Shown: positions 1 through 8,318 of the stretch, in pieces
Layout of the letters: the number at the start of each line of letters is the position of its first letter
How positions within the stretch are numbered: position 1 is the stretch's first letter
Source: Candidatus Gastranaerophilales bacterium
GTDB taxonomy: Bacteria > Cyanobacteriota > Vampirovibrionia > Gastranaerophilales > Gastranaerophilaceae
Direction of reading: 5' to 3'
DNA: 64,000 nucleotides
Assembly (NCBI GenBank): GCA_944324135.1
Contig: CALUVE010000005.1
Location: 23,096 to 87,095 of the forward strand
Position numbers and translations under genes: made by a program
The notes under the pieces: model-generated
The model's database searches: none
The model's input: only the letters and a program-made list of their open reading frames with translations
Told to the model about the DNA's origin: nothing

Positions 1-842
1 TGTATCAATATTTGTTTTCTGAATACTCTGGCTTCCTCCGGAGTAAACGTATCTGTTTTTTGTACAAACGGAATATTTACGCTATCAGGGCGTCTTGCAA
101 AAACATCGCCTATTCGTAATTGTATTGCGTTCATTTTTAATGCTCTTATTTTTGTATATAAATTGCCCTCGCATCCGGCATGGGCAATACCGCCAAGTAT
201 ACCCCATACTGTGATATCACCTTTGGCAATAATTTCGGACCCCGGGTTAACATCGCCGACTATAACAAGATTACCGTCCGATTTGATGCTCTGACCTGAA
301 CGGATGTTTCTTTGTATATAAAGCGTTGGCAATTTTTCGGTTTCTTTTGATTTTTCCAGATACTCCTGAAGCTCTTTTTCCAACTCTTTCATAGTCTCAG
401 CGTCGGCATCATTTTTAGCTTCGGTAACTTCTTTTGTTTCCAGAGCCGCATCATCTGAAAAATCAGAATCCCCGAAAATTTTATCAAGAGCCTTTTCAAG
501 CTCAGGATTAACAGGTTTTTCTTCTTCTGCAGCTGCAAAATCGGGAACAGGTATCTCGTTTTCCAATTCTGCAACCTTTATTCCGAGTTCTTCGGCCGCC
601 AATTTTGTAGATTCTGCGCTTGCTGAAATGCATTCTATAGCAGACTCCATTGATTCGACAAGTGCTTTTATACTGATAAGCTGTGTTTTTTCAACAGCAT
701 TGCCGCCGAATTTCAAACATACACTTTTGCCTTTTGCTTCCGGTATATCAAGTATTCTGCTGAGTTCATATATCATATCGGCAGTACGTTTTGCGTTACT
801 TAAATCAACGATAAAGCCGTTTTCTACATATCCCATTTCCAT
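1..842 (-). CDS. minC: Septum site-determining protein MinC (3' end cut by window edge)
   Basis: Inhibitor of FtsZ ring assembly that acts with MinD at the membrane. About 280 codons are visible. The protein starts MEMGYVENGF and is preceded by a strong GGAAGGGA ribosome site. Residues about 1-100 form the N-terminal FtsZ-antagonist domain. A very acidic Glu/Asp/Ala linker follows at about 105-170. The beta-helical MinC C-terminal domain then begins, with the recognisable stretches IRSGQSIKSDGNLVIVGDVN and the glycine-rich ITVWGILGGIAHAG. The C-terminal end lies off the left edge; minD and minE would be expected there but cannot be seen. The long acidic linker is unusual compared with enteric MinC. 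The family call is firm from the C-terminal domain. Confidence 0.9.
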   Translation of the reverse strand, partial: MEMGYVENGFIVDLSNAKRTADMIYELSRILDIPEAKGKSVCLKFGGNAVEKTQLISIKALVESMESAIECISASAESTKLAAEELGIKVAELENEIPVPDFAAAEEEKPVNPELEKALDKIFGDSDFSDDAALETKEVTEAKNDADAETMKELEKELQEYLEKSKETEKLPTLYIQRNIRSGQSIKSDGNLVIVGDVNPGSEIIAKGDITVWGILGGIAHAGCEGNLYTKIRALKMNAIQLRIGDVFARRPDSVNIPFVQKTDTFTPEEARVFRKQILI

Positions 843-936
843 TTTAATCCCTTCCGAAAAAAATTCATCTTAATGGGATAATACATGAAACATTTTCAGA
901 CTGCAACGGAATATTTAGAATTGTAATGTAAAAATT

Positions 937-1668
937 TTACGCAAAATACATATCGCTGACCTGTTTATCTGCAACTCTCATAGCAAGTTCTGCTTTTGTA
1001 ATTTTGCCATCGCCGTTCAGGTCAAGACCTTTGTTCCATTTGTAGTATTTTTCATTGCTGGTTGCAAGTACGCTTCTGTTTGCACGTGCCGGCAAATATG
1101 TAAGTGCATATAATTCACCTGCATCCAGTTTTTCATTACTGCCAAATCTTATTCGCTTTGCATTTGAAAGGTATTTTTCTACATAATCCAATTGGTCAAT
1201 AGCCGACATATTCATTAATTCATCAACCGTTGTCCCTAACTCTCTCGCTGTAGACGGCATAAATTGTATCAAGCCTGTTGCACGGCTTTTCTTGTTTCTG
1301 GCTTTTGGATTTAAGCCTGATTCTGAGTTCATAAGACCAATCAAATCTCTATAATCACATTTCAAACGTTTTGCTACTTCTTTTACTTTTTCCAAAAAAT
1401 CTTGACCGAGTCTGGCTGCAACATCTGAATTTTTTACACGACTTGATTTAATTCCCGATGCAGCAGAACTCTGGATTTGTCGTTCTTCCTCTATAGGGAT
1501 TTCGTAATACGGAATTTTCATACTTCTAATTTCTGCAAACCGCCTTTGTGCCACATCTTGAAAAGGGTCATACAATTCCGCAGGAACCAGCGGCAAACTT
1601 GTAAAAGCCGGCTTTACGTCTGTATTAAGACTATTCAACATTTGTGTCAAGCTGCTTGTGGCTGTCAT
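937..1668 (-). CDS. SLT-type lytic transglycosylase-like protein with C-terminal EF-hand, no signal peptide
   Basis: A 243-aa peptidoglycan-lytic enzyme of the soluble lytic transglycosylase fold. Residues about 108-140 carry the ES motif (SESGLNPKA, catalytic Glu about 116) and GLIQFMPSTA, which are family hallmarks. The C-terminus has an aromatic YKWNKGLD segment and a single calcium-binding EF-hand loop, DLNGDGKITKAEL (about 216-228). Such C-termini are also seen in phage-encoded lysozyme-like proteins. No hydrophobic signal sequence is visible at the N-terminus (MTATSSLTQM), so export would need another route, for example the flagellar-type system encoded nearby; this is inference. An AGGGG ribosome site precedes the start. 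It is transcribed away from the nrtR-like gene. Confidence 0.8.
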   Translation of the reverse strand: MTATSSLTQMLNSLNTDVKPAFTSLPLVPAELYDPFQDVAQRRFAEIRSMKIPYYEIPIEEERQIQSSAASGIKSSRVKNSDVAARLGQDFLEKVKEVAKRLKCDYRDLIGLMNSESGLNPKARNKKSRATGLIQFMPSTARELGTTVDELMNMSAIDQLDYVEKYLSNAKRIRFGSNEKLDAGELYALTYLPARANRSVLATSNEKYYKWNKGLDLNGDGKITKAELAMRVADKQVSDMYFA

Positions 1669-1831
1669 AAAATAACCCCTATAAAAAATATTCCCGTATA
1701 TATATAAAGTTTTTCAAAACAGAAAAATTGACGTAGTGTTAAAAAATATTAACAAATAGCTGACCCGGGTTAATATAAATTAATATGTTTGTTATAAAAT
1801 TAAACTAGCAAGGGTAAGAGATTGAAAGATT

Positions 1832-2518
1832 ATGTTTAATGAAACCAAAACACACGAAATTACAGTCGACGTAGTTATTTTAACAATCATCAACAATGCA
1901 ATTCAAGTGCTTCTGGTAAAACGCACAAATGAACCTTTCAAAGACAAATGGGCAATTCCCGGAGGTTATGTAAGGTTATCGGAAAACCTTGATCAGGCAG
2001 CTCTAAGAGTTTTGAAAGAACGTACAAATGTAGATAACATTTATCTTGAACAGCTGTACACTTTTGGAGACCCACTCCGCCACCCGAATGCAAGAGTTAT
2101 TACCTGCGCATACTTTGCACTTGTAAGAGCTGAGGATATAAAAATCATTTCAACTCCGGAACTTGGCTGGCACAAAGTTTCCAACCTGCCGCCTCTGGCA
2201 TTTGACCACAAAGAAATTATTGAATATTCTCTCAAACGCACAAGAGAAAGACTTGAAATTTGCCCTGTTGCTTACCAATTATTGAACGAAAAATTTACCC
2301 TGACAGAAATGCAAAAATCTTATGAATTGATTATGGAGAAAAAACTGGACAAGCGTAATTTCAGAAAGAAAGCGCTGAGTACAGAGGGTTTGATTGAGCT
2401 TGATGAATATACAAAATCCTCCTCAAAAAGACCGGCAAGATTATATACTTTTGAAAATATCCGTTTAAATTCAAAAAGAGCGCATTTTATTTCAAACAAA
2501 AAGGAGAAAAAATTATAA
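1832..2518 (+). CDS. NrtR-like transcriptional regulator (degenerate Nudix domain plus winged helix)
   Basis: 228 aa. Residues about 8-140 form a Nudix fold with WAIPGGYVRLSENLDQAA. The Nudix box is degenerate: the REXXEE core reads RVLKER, so hydrolase activity is probably lost. Residues about 150-225 look like the C-terminal winged-helix DNA-binding part of the NrtR family (LTEMQKSYELIMEKKLDKRN). NrtR proteins sense ADP-ribose or related nucleotides and usually repress NAD-metabolism genes. No NAD gene is visible here, so the target is unknown. The stop overlaps the secG start (TAATG), so the two are translationally coupled and head a four-gene + strand run. A TATAAA -10-like box lies at about 1793-1798. 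Confidence 0.8.
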   Translation: MFNETKTHEITVDVVILTIINNAIQVLLVKRTNEPFKDKWAIPGGYVRLSENLDQAALRVLKERTNVDNIYLEQLYTFGDPLRHPNARVITCAYFALVRAEDIKIISTPELGWHKVSNLPPLAFDHKEIIEYSLKRTRERLEICPVAYQLLNEKFTLTEMQKSYELIMEKKLDKRNFRKKALSTEGLIELDEYTKSSSKRPARLYTFENIRLNSKRAHFISNKKEKKL

Positions 2519-2742
2519 TGTTAACATTTACTTGGATATTACAAATTGTATCAGCAATTTTGCTCGTAGTACTCATCTTGCTGCACTCTCCGAAAGGTGA
2601 CGGCATCGCAGGGATGGGCGGAACTTCTCAGATTTTTGCATCACAAAAATCAGCAGAAAAAGGATTGAACAAACTTACCGGAATCATTGCAGGAATTTTT
2701 CTGGTCTGCACATTCCTTTTAGGTTTTGTTTTCACAAAATAA
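2518..2742 (+). CDS. secG: Preprotein translocase subunit SecG
   Basis: A 74-aa inner-membrane protein that assists SecYEG-mediated export. Two hydrophobic segments (about 3-24 and 52-72) flank the conserved cytoplasmic loop HSPKGDGIAGMGG. A QIFASQKSAEKGL segment leads into the second helix. The size is normal for the family. An AAGGAG ribosome site lies inside the end of the upstream regulator gene, and the start overlaps that gene's stop by one base, so expression is probably coupled. Confidence 0.95.
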   Translation: MLTFTWILQIVSAILLVVLILLHSPKGDGIAGMGGTSQIFASQKSAEKGLNKLTGIIAGIFLVCTFLLGFVFTK

Positions 2743-2755
2743 GCGGGGCGTATAA

Positions 2756-3505
2756 ATGCCTGAGAGTGAAATATTTTCAAGAAACGAAATGTTCTGGGGA
2801 GAAGATTGCCAGAACATTTTGGCATCTATGCATGCTGCAGTATTCGGACTTGGCGGAGTTGGAGGATACTGTGCCGAAGCACTCGCAAGAGCTGGTATCG
2901 GCAAGTTGACTATTATTGATTTTGACGAAGTTTCAATATCTAATATCAACCGTCAAATTATTGCACTGAACTCGACCATCGGGAAGAAAAAATCAATACT
3001 TTTTGCTGAACGATTAAGAGACATTAACCCTGATATAAAACTGAATGTTTATGATGAATTTTATGTAGATGATTTTGACTGGGAGGGTATTGATTTTGCT
3101 GCAGATGCAATTGATACGATGCGGTCTAAAATTTCTCTTTTGGAAAACTGTGTAAAAAGAAATATTCCGGTCATAAGCTCTATGGGTGCAGGCAACAGAA
3201 TAGACCCGACTCAGCTCTACATCTGTGATATAAAAGACATTGAAAATAAAAACGCGCCGTTTGTATCAAATATAATTCATCAGCTGTCAAAAAGAGGGAT
3301 AACTGAGGGTATCACTGTAGTTGCGAGCAGAGAAAAACCATTCTGCAGAGAAAAAATTACCTCGGAAGAAAAAATTATCCTGAAAAACGGAGAACAAATT
3401 GAGTTTAATAAAATAACACCGGCATCCACACCTTTTGTCGCAAGTACAGCCGGAATTTATATGGCATATTTCATTGTGAAAAATTTTATTGAGGGGGAAA
3501 AATAA
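2756..3505 (+). CDS. tcdA: tRNA threonylcarbamoyladenosine dehydratase TcdA (ThiF/E1-like)
   Basis: 249 aa. It converts N6-threonylcarbamoyladenosine at tRNA position 37 to its cyclic form in an ATP-dependent reaction. The nucleotide-binding motif GLGGVGGYCAEALARAGIG lies at about 31-49. It is followed by the acidic IIDFDEVSISNINRQ segment that is typical of the E1-like/ThiF superfamily and of TcdA in particular. Length matches the family, which is shorter than ThiF-MoeB fusions. It sits 13 bases after secG and its stop overlaps the following SDR gene (TAATG). Confidence 0.88.
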   Translation: MPESEIFSRNEMFWGEDCQNILASMHAAVFGLGGVGGYCAEALARAGIGKLTIIDFDEVSISNINRQIIALNSTIGKKKSILFAERLRDINPDIKLNVYDEFYVDDFDWEGIDFAADAIDTMRSKISLLENCVKRNIPVISSMGAGNRIDPTQLYICDIKDIENKNAPFVSNIIHQLSKRGITEGITVVASREKPFCREKITSEEKIILKNGEQIEFNKITPASTPFVASTAGIYMAYFIVKNFIEGEK

Positions 3506-4206
3506 TGAACATTCTCGTAACAGGGGCATCAAAAGGAATAGGAAAAGCTATAGCAGAAGAACTGCAAACGCTGGGAAATGTTTATGTCACCGCAAGAAAC
3601 ACCAAAGCACTGGAAAGTTTGAATTGCAAAGGATTTTGCACCTGTGACCTCTCAGAAGATATCACGCCGCTGATTGAATTTATAAAATCAAATAATATAG
3701 ATGTACTTGTGAACAATGCCGGCGAATACATCTATGGCGCAATAGATTCCGTTGATTGTGAAAAAATTAACCATATCTACAAAACAAACTTAATTGCCCC
3801 GACAAAATTAATTAAAGCAGCAGTGCCGTATATGAAACAAAATCTCTGGGGAAGAATAATAAACATCGGTTCAATATCGGGGGTTATGGGAGAAGCGAAT
3901 GCAAGTTTATATTCCGCAAGCAAAGCCGGGCTGCTAGGACTCACAAAAGCGCTTGCGCTGGAACTTGCGGAATTTAATATTACGGTAAACACAATTAACC
4001 CCGGCTGGGTGGACACAGAACTCGGCATGGCATCAATTGATGATAGCGAGTTTTCAAAGGAAGAAATAATTGAAACTATTCCGCAGAGACGTTTTGTAAA
4101 ACCTGAGGAAGTTGCAAAACTCGTCAAATATTTAATATCAGAAGATGCAAAAGGCATCACAGGTCAGGGGATAAATCTCTGCGCAGGGTTAAGCGTTGGT
4201 ATATAG
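3505..4206 (+). CDS. SDR-family oxidoreductase (FabG-like)
   Basis: A 233-aa short-chain dehydrogenase/reductase. The N-terminal cofactor motif TGASKGIGKAIA is intact, as are NNAG (about 71-74) and the catalytic Ser plus YSASKAG (Tyr-x3-Lys). The C-terminal GQGINLCAG resembles the GQ.i.vdGG ending of FabG-type enzymes. The substrate cannot be told from sequence; a 3-oxoacyl-ACP reductase role is possible but unproven. It is the last gene of the run and has a GAGGGG ribosome site overlapping the end of tcdA. Confidence 0.8.
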   Translation: MNILVTGASKGIGKAIAEELQTLGNVYVTARNTKALESLNCKGFCTCDLSEDITPLIEFIKSNNIDVLVNNAGEYIYGAIDSVDCEKINHIYKTNLIAPTKLIKAAVPYMKQNLWGRIINIGSISGVMGEANASLYSASKAGLLGLTKALALELAEFNITVNTINPGWVDTELGMASIDDSEFSKEEIIETIPQRRFVKPEEVAKLVKYLISEDAKGITGQGINLCAGLSVGI

Positions 4207-4212
4207 CTGCAA

Positions 4213-4271
4213 GTCAGGCAGTGCCTGACCTACGACTACGCACCTGCCGATACAGATTTCATAAAATCTGT
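4213..4271. repeat. Pair of short palindromes between convergent genes
   Basis: Two perfect hairpins lie between the SDR gene and the convergent small gene. One is GTCAGGCA-g-TGCCTGAC (4213-4229). The other is ACAGATTT-cata-AAATCTGT (4252-4271). Neither has a long T-run, so they are poor intrinsic terminators. The first looks like a dispersed REP-type palindrome. They may still end transcription from either side. Confidence 0.5.
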
Positions 4272-4283
4272 CCGCTGTAAAAA

Positions 4284-4652
4284 CTAGCTGTTTTTATAAA
4301 TATTGAGTAAAGTATTGCTTCTCATATTAGCAACACTTTCTCTTAATTCTTCTTCTGATAACGCATGCGTTTTCAATTTTATTGAACTTATTTTATTTCC
4401 GGAAATCATTTTTTTAAGTTTGCCTAAAATACCTCGTGGAGTAATTTCATCCATCTTTAAGGCATATTGAATTCTATTTTTCTCACGACTGCTGTAGAAT
4501 GTATCAACCGAAAGAACCGCATCAAATTTTTCGCCAAACTTTTTTACAGCCAGAGTCTGAATAAGAGAGTCAAAGAGTGCTCGCGGTACATTTTGCTCGC
4601 GGTAAATATGACCAAACGCAGTTGAATTATCTTGTATTTTTTGCACTTGCAT
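4284..4652 (-). CDS. Hypothetical small protein with N-terminal lineage motif
   Basis: 122 aa, no recognised domain. It begins MQVQKIQDNSTAFGHIYR. The short polar start with N..xF(G/T) resembles the start of the 111-aa protein at 7358-7693 (MNVNRTNSQPNFTSSI), although the rest differs. The middle is mixed alpha/beta and basic (LGKLKKMISGNKISSIKLK). There is no signal peptide or membrane segment. An AAAGGA ribosome site precedes the ATG. The gene is monocistronic, convergent with the SDR gene and separated from the GT9 gene by 64 bases. Function unknown. Confidence 0.65.
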   Translation of the reverse strand: MQVQKIQDNSTAFGHIYREQNVPRALFDSLIQTLAVKKFGEKFDAVLSVDTFYSSREKNRIQYALKMDEITPRGILGKLKKMISGNKISSIKLKTHALSEEELRESVANMRSNTLLNIYKNS

Positions 4653-4716
4653 AATTTACATCCTTTCTAAATAACGGGGTAACAAAATTATTATATTACA
4701 AAACCTCTGAAATCAA

Positions 4717-5712
4717 TTATAAAATTTTATTCACAATATCCTGTGCTGAAATTTTTAAGCAATCAAGAGAAGAACAAGTTGTTTTTCTGCGTTCCCACAA
4801 ACATGGTTTCAAATGGCAGGTGTCGTTAGCTTTAATAGGGGTGACAAATTCAGATTGCGGGATTAATTTTTTATCATCCGTCGGCCCGAAAATTACATAA
4901 GTTTTGGTCCCCATAGCTACCGCTACATGCAACGGTGCTGAATCAGAGCAGACAAAAGTTTCCGCTTTTCCGATGAGTTCGGCAAGCTCTTTTAAGTTTT
5001 TCGTTCTGCCGTAATAATTTTCAAAATTTTCAGCGTCAGCCGGGATAGTAGAAAGAATTTTTTCAATACATTCTCTGTCATCAGGGCCGCCTGCCAGCAT
5101 AACTTTTTTACCTTTTTTAATCAAAAGATTAACAACTTCTGCCCACACATCCGCGCCGACAGTTTTTATCATCCCTTTTTGAACGCTCAATTTGCTGACC
5201 CCCGGGTGAATCAAAACTGAATCAGGTATTTTTTCCTGCGGCGGAACATTAATCTCCGGCAAATAAGTTTTATGAGAAGTCACCGGTGTCACAAGGTCAT
5301 GATACATAGCGCAGGCATACTGATTTTTGTTCAGAGGTACGGCTTTTGTGAGCAAAATTTCACTCAATTTTCCGGAATTGTACCCGTAACGTTCTTTAAT
5401 TCCGGTGAGCCACAAAATTATGCTGATGAATTTATTTGAACCCGCAGATACTACCATATCAAAATTCCCGCGGCGCGCAAGAAAAATAAGTTTTAAAAGT
5501 TCAGTATACTTTTTCTTACCTTTGACATCAATTAAAAAAAGTTCGTCGATAACATCCGTCAAATCCTTAACACTTTTGCTGCGCGGTTCAAGCGCGAGTG
5601 TAATACGGGAATTTGGAAATTCTTTCTTTAGAGAAATTAATGTTGGGAGAAAAAATATCTCATCACCTATCCCGCCAAAATTCATTGCCAAAATTTTTTT
5701 ATCGCTATTCAT
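4717..5712 (-). CDS. Glycosyltransferase family 9 (heptosyltransferase-like)
   Basis: 331 aa. GT9 enzymes add heptose or related sugars to lipopolysaccharide core. Visible family signatures are MNFGGIGDEIFFLPTL near the N-terminus, HPGVSKLS in the middle, and CSDSAPLHVAVAMGTKTYVI with FGPTDDKKLIP in the C-terminal donor-binding half. This is the WaaF/RfaF-like fold. The acceptor cannot be assigned. No Shine-Dalgarno sequence precedes the ATG. A TATAAT box ends only 7 bases upstream, so the message may be leaderless. The gene is divergent from yifB. Confidence 0.85.
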   Translation of the reverse strand: MNSDKKILAMNFGGIGDEIFFLPTLISLKKEFPNSRITLALEPRSKSVKDLTDVIDELFLIDVKGKKKYTELLKLIFLARRGNFDMVVSAGSNKFISIILWLTGIKERYGYNSGKLSEILLTKAVPLNKNQYACAMYHDLVTPVTSHKTYLPEINVPPQEKIPDSVLIHPGVSKLSVQKGMIKTVGADVWAEVVNLLIKKGKKVMLAGGPDDRECIEKILSTIPADAENFENYYGRTKNLKELAELIGKAETFVCSDSAPLHVAVAMGTKTYVIFGPTDDKKLIPQSEFVTPIKANDTCHLKPCLWERRKTTCSSLDCLKISAQDIVNKIL

Positions 5713-5719
5713 AGCTTTT

Positions 5720-5748
5720 ATTATATATCAAAAATTTTATAGTATAAT
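5720..5748. promoter_or_regulatory. Symmetric bidirectional promoter between GT9 gene and yifB
   Basis: The 42-bp gap between two divergent start codons (5712 and 5755) holds TATAAT on the + strand at 5743-5748 and TATAAT on the - strand at 5720-5725. They are separated by exactly 17 bases, so each -10 box sits where the -35 element of the other promoter would be. Each box ends 6-7 bases from its ATG, and neither gene has a Shine-Dalgarno sequence. This predicts near-leaderless transcripts in both directions. Confidence 0.6.
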
Positions 5749-5754
5749 CTGAAT

Positions 5755-7299
5755 ATGGTAAACAAAGTTACAACTGCAACGGTCATAGGTCTGGAAGCTT
5801 ACAAGACGGATGTGGAAACTGATATCGTGAATTCACTCCCTGCAATGGTAATTGTAGGACTACCGGATATTGCAATTAATGAAGCAAAATCACGGGTTCG
5901 CTCTGCGATAAAAAATTCTAATTACACATTTCCGTCAAAAAAAATTATCACAAACCTTGCGCCAGCCGACCTAAAAAAGGAAGGGACAGGTTTTGACCTG
6001 CCGATTGCCGTTGGAATTTTAATAGAAGAGGGGGCAATCGAGGCTGAGAAAGTAAAAGATTATGCCTTTTTGGGAGAACTTTCGCTAGATGGGACGTTGC
6101 GTCCGATTACCGGAATTTTGCCGCTGGTTGTCGGACTCAAAAATTTCGGAATCAAAAACGTTATTGTTCCTGAAGAAAATGCAAAAGAAGCTGCACTTTC
6201 TGACGGAATAAATATCTACGGAGCAAAACACCTGACAGATGTGGTAAATCATTTTATTGAAACCCCTATTCCACAGACAAAAGTGGATATTGATGAATAT
6301 CTAAAAAACGGAGAAAATACAGATTATCCATACGACTTTAAAGACGTAAAAGGACAGCAAAAAGCAAAACGAGCAATGGAAATAGCAGCCGCTGGCGGAC
6401 ATAATTTGCTTATGATAGGGTCTCCGGGCTCCGGCAAAACCCTTATGGCAAAATGTTTTGCATCAATTCTGCCGCCTTTAGAACTCACTGAAGCTCTTGA
6501 GCTTACGCGTATTTACAGTATTTCTGGGATGCTTCCGCCGGATAAACCGCTGATGACAAACCGTCCGTTCAGACCTGTTCACCACACAGCATCAGCTGTC
6601 GGGATTATAGGAGGGGGAACAACTCCAAAACCCGGAGAAATTACGCTTGCCCACCGCGGCGTTTTGTTTCTTGATGAAATGGTTGAATTTCCGCGCAATG
6701 TGCTGGAAGTTCTCAGACAACCCCTTGAAGATGGTGAAGTTGTCATCTCAAGAAGCAAACACTCCGTCAAATATCCGGCAAAATTTATTCTGCTTGGTGC
6801 AATGAATCCATGCCCGTGCGGATTTTTAGGCGACAAAGAAAAACAATGCACCTGCTCGCAATTCCAGATTGACAGGTATTTGAGCAGACTTTCCGGCCCG
6901 CTGCTCGATAGAATTGATTTGCAAATTGATGTTCCGCGTCTCACCGCTGACGAACTTCTAAGCGTCGGTTCACCGCAGGAATCATCTGCTGATATAAGAA
7001 AACGTGTTGTGAAAGCCAGAAAAATTCAATCGGAACGATACAAAAACGATGGAATCCTTACAAATTCCGAACTGACTTCAAAACTCATAAAAAAATACTG
7101 CCAGCTGGATGCAAAATCTCAGGAAATGCTGAAAATTGCCGCTGTTAAATACCAGCTTTCCGGCAGACGATATGACAGAATCTTGAAACTTTCACGTACT
7201 ATTGCTGACCTTGACGGCTCTGAAAATATTACCCAGAACCATCTGATGCAGGCGCTCCAGTACAGAATGTTTGACAAAGATTCTCTGTCCAATACATAA
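5755..7299 (+). CDS. comM: YifB/ComM family Mg-chelatase-like AAA+ ATPase
   Basis: 514 aa. ComM homologues are AAA+ helicase-type motors that promote branch migration of DNA taken up by natural transformation. An N-terminal Lon-protease-like S5 domain (about 1-170, start MVNKVTTATVIGLEAY) is followed by the AAA+ core. The core has Walker A GSPGSGKT (about 222-229), HRGVLFLDEMVEF (Walker B), the NPCPCGF segment and a C-terminal Mg-chelatase-like lid (YQLSGRRYDRILKLSRTIADL). Length and start match the family. A DNA-uptake role would suit the PilB/PilC/secretin operon elsewhere in the window. Confidence 0.9.
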   Translation: MVNKVTTATVIGLEAYKTDVETDIVNSLPAMVIVGLPDIAINEAKSRVRSAIKNSNYTFPSKKIITNLAPADLKKEGTGFDLPIAVGILIEEGAIEAEKVKDYAFLGELSLDGTLRPITGILPLVVGLKNFGIKNVIVPEENAKEAALSDGINIYGAKHLTDVVNHFIETPIPQTKVDIDEYLKNGENTDYPYDFKDVKGQQKAKRAMEIAAAGGHNLLMIGSPGSGKTLMAKCFASILPPLELTEALELTRIYSISGMLPPDKPLMTNRPFRPVHHTASAVGIIGGGTTPKPGEITLAHRGVLFLDEMVEFPRNVLEVLRQPLEDGEVVISRSKHSVKYPAKFILLGAMNPCPCGFLGDKEKQCTCSQFQIDRYLSRLSGPLLDRIDLQIDVPRLTADELLSVGSPQESSADIRKRVVKARKIQSERYKNDGILTNSELTSKLIKKYCQLDAKSQEMLKIAAVKYQLSGRRYDRILKLSRTIADLDGSENITQNHLMQALQYRMFDKDSLSNT

Positions 7300-7334
7300 A
7301 AAAGATACAAACATTTGCTATTTGTATCTTTTTT
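7298..7334. terminator. Bidirectional intrinsic terminator after comM
   Basis: A perfect 14-bp inverted repeat, AAAAAAGATACAAA / TTTGTATCTTTTTT, with a 9-base loop. The left arm overlaps the comM stop codon. It serves comM and the convergent gene at 7358-7693. Confidence 0.88.
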
Positions 7335-7357
7335 CTTTTAAATGACATTTATTATTT

Positions 7358-7693
7358 TTATATAAAAAGATCAATCACAGGCCCGTCAATCTCAATTTCC
7401 GGAGCATCGTCAATAAATTTTACATCAGGGTCAATTTCTTTAAGAACACGCCCGATAAATCTATCATCACTTTTGTCTTTTCCTACAACAAGCATACCTT
7501 TTTTATCAAAACCTATTGCTGCCTGAGAAAAATCTATTTTTTCTCTCAATGCCTCCGGTGATTCTTTACCAAAACCTTTTAAGGTAAAATATTTGTCTAA
7601 TGTTTTAAAATAACGACTTAATGGTTTTGTAGAAGTGTAAGGGATAATTGAGGAAGTAAAATTTGGTTGCGAATTTGTTCTGTTAACGTTCAT
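7358..7693 (-). CDS. Hypothetical small protein with N-terminal lineage motif
   Basis: 111 aa, no recognised domain. The start MNVNRTNSQPNFTSSI recalls the polar N..F motif of the 122-aa protein at 4284-4652. The C-terminal half is acidic and beta-rich (IDPDVKFIDDAPEIEIDGPV). No signal peptide or membrane helix is visible. An AAGGAGA ribosome site precedes the ATG. It is flanked by the comM terminator and the chromate-transporter operon. Function unknown; possibly a cargo or adaptor protein of a lineage-specific system, which is inference only. Confidence 0.62.
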   Translation of the reverse strand: MNVNRTNSQPNFTSSIIPYTSTKPLSRYFKTLDKYFTLKGFGKESPEALREKIDFSQAAIGFDKKGMLVVGKDKSDDRFIGRVLKEIDPDVKFIDDAPEIEIDGPVIDLFI

Positions 7694-7787
7694 ATCAGAT
7701 ATTCTCCTTTGTTTAGATATTAGTAATCTTATATTTTAGTATTGATGACTAGAAAACATAAACAAAATATTTTTTGCTAGATAAAAA

Positions 7788-8318
7788 TTAATCAATCAGA
7801 TGAAACCATCCTGCCACAATACCGGCAAGTGCAGATACTCCCAGATAAAACATCGGAGAACGTTTTTCAGACATCCCTGCAATAAATAATCCGACCAGAA
7901 GCAGCATTCCTATCATATTAATATCCTGGATAAACATTTCTATACCGACAGCAGCTAAAAGTCCGCAGCTTGTAGGTTTCAGCATATAAATAATAGCTCT
8001 TACGTACCTGTTTGTTCTAAATTTGTCGAGAAGTTTGTAAATTATCAAAATCAAAAAGAATGACGGTAAAATAACTGCGGTAGTAGCAATCAACGACCCT
8101 AAAAGCCCTGAAGTCATAAAACCGGCAAAAGTCGCAACGTTTACCCCGACAGGGCCGGGCGTAACAGATGAAACTGCTATCATATTTGTTAACTGGTCAA
8201 CACTGTACCAGCCTTTGTTCTCTGCTATATGGTAGAGGAAAGGCAACGTTGCATACCCGCCGCCGTATGAAAATAATCCGATATGAAAAAATTCTTTGAA
8301 TAATTCCCAGTAAATCAT
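7788..8318 (-). CDS. Chromate transporter, half-size CHR protein (second of pair)
   Basis: A 176-aa integral membrane protein with one CHR domain. The family signature GLFSYGGGYATLPFLYH lies near the N-terminus, and the conserved SSVTPGPVGVNVATFAGF loop follows. Several hydrophobic helices fill the rest. Short CHR proteins work as heteromeric pairs. The start overlaps the stop of the partner gene by 4 bases (ATGA). CHR proteins export chromate in studied cases, but the natural substrate in an anaerobic gut-type bacterium is uncertain. Confidence 0.87.
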   Translation of the reverse strand: MIYWELFKEFFHIGLFSYGGGYATLPFLYHIAENKGWYSVDQLTNMIAVSSVTPGPVGVNVATFAGFMTSGLLGSLIATTAVILPSFFLILIIYKLLDKFRTNRYVRAIIYMLKPTSCGLLAAVGIEMFIQDINMIGMLLLVGLFIAGMSEKRSPMFYLGVSALAGIVAGWFHLID

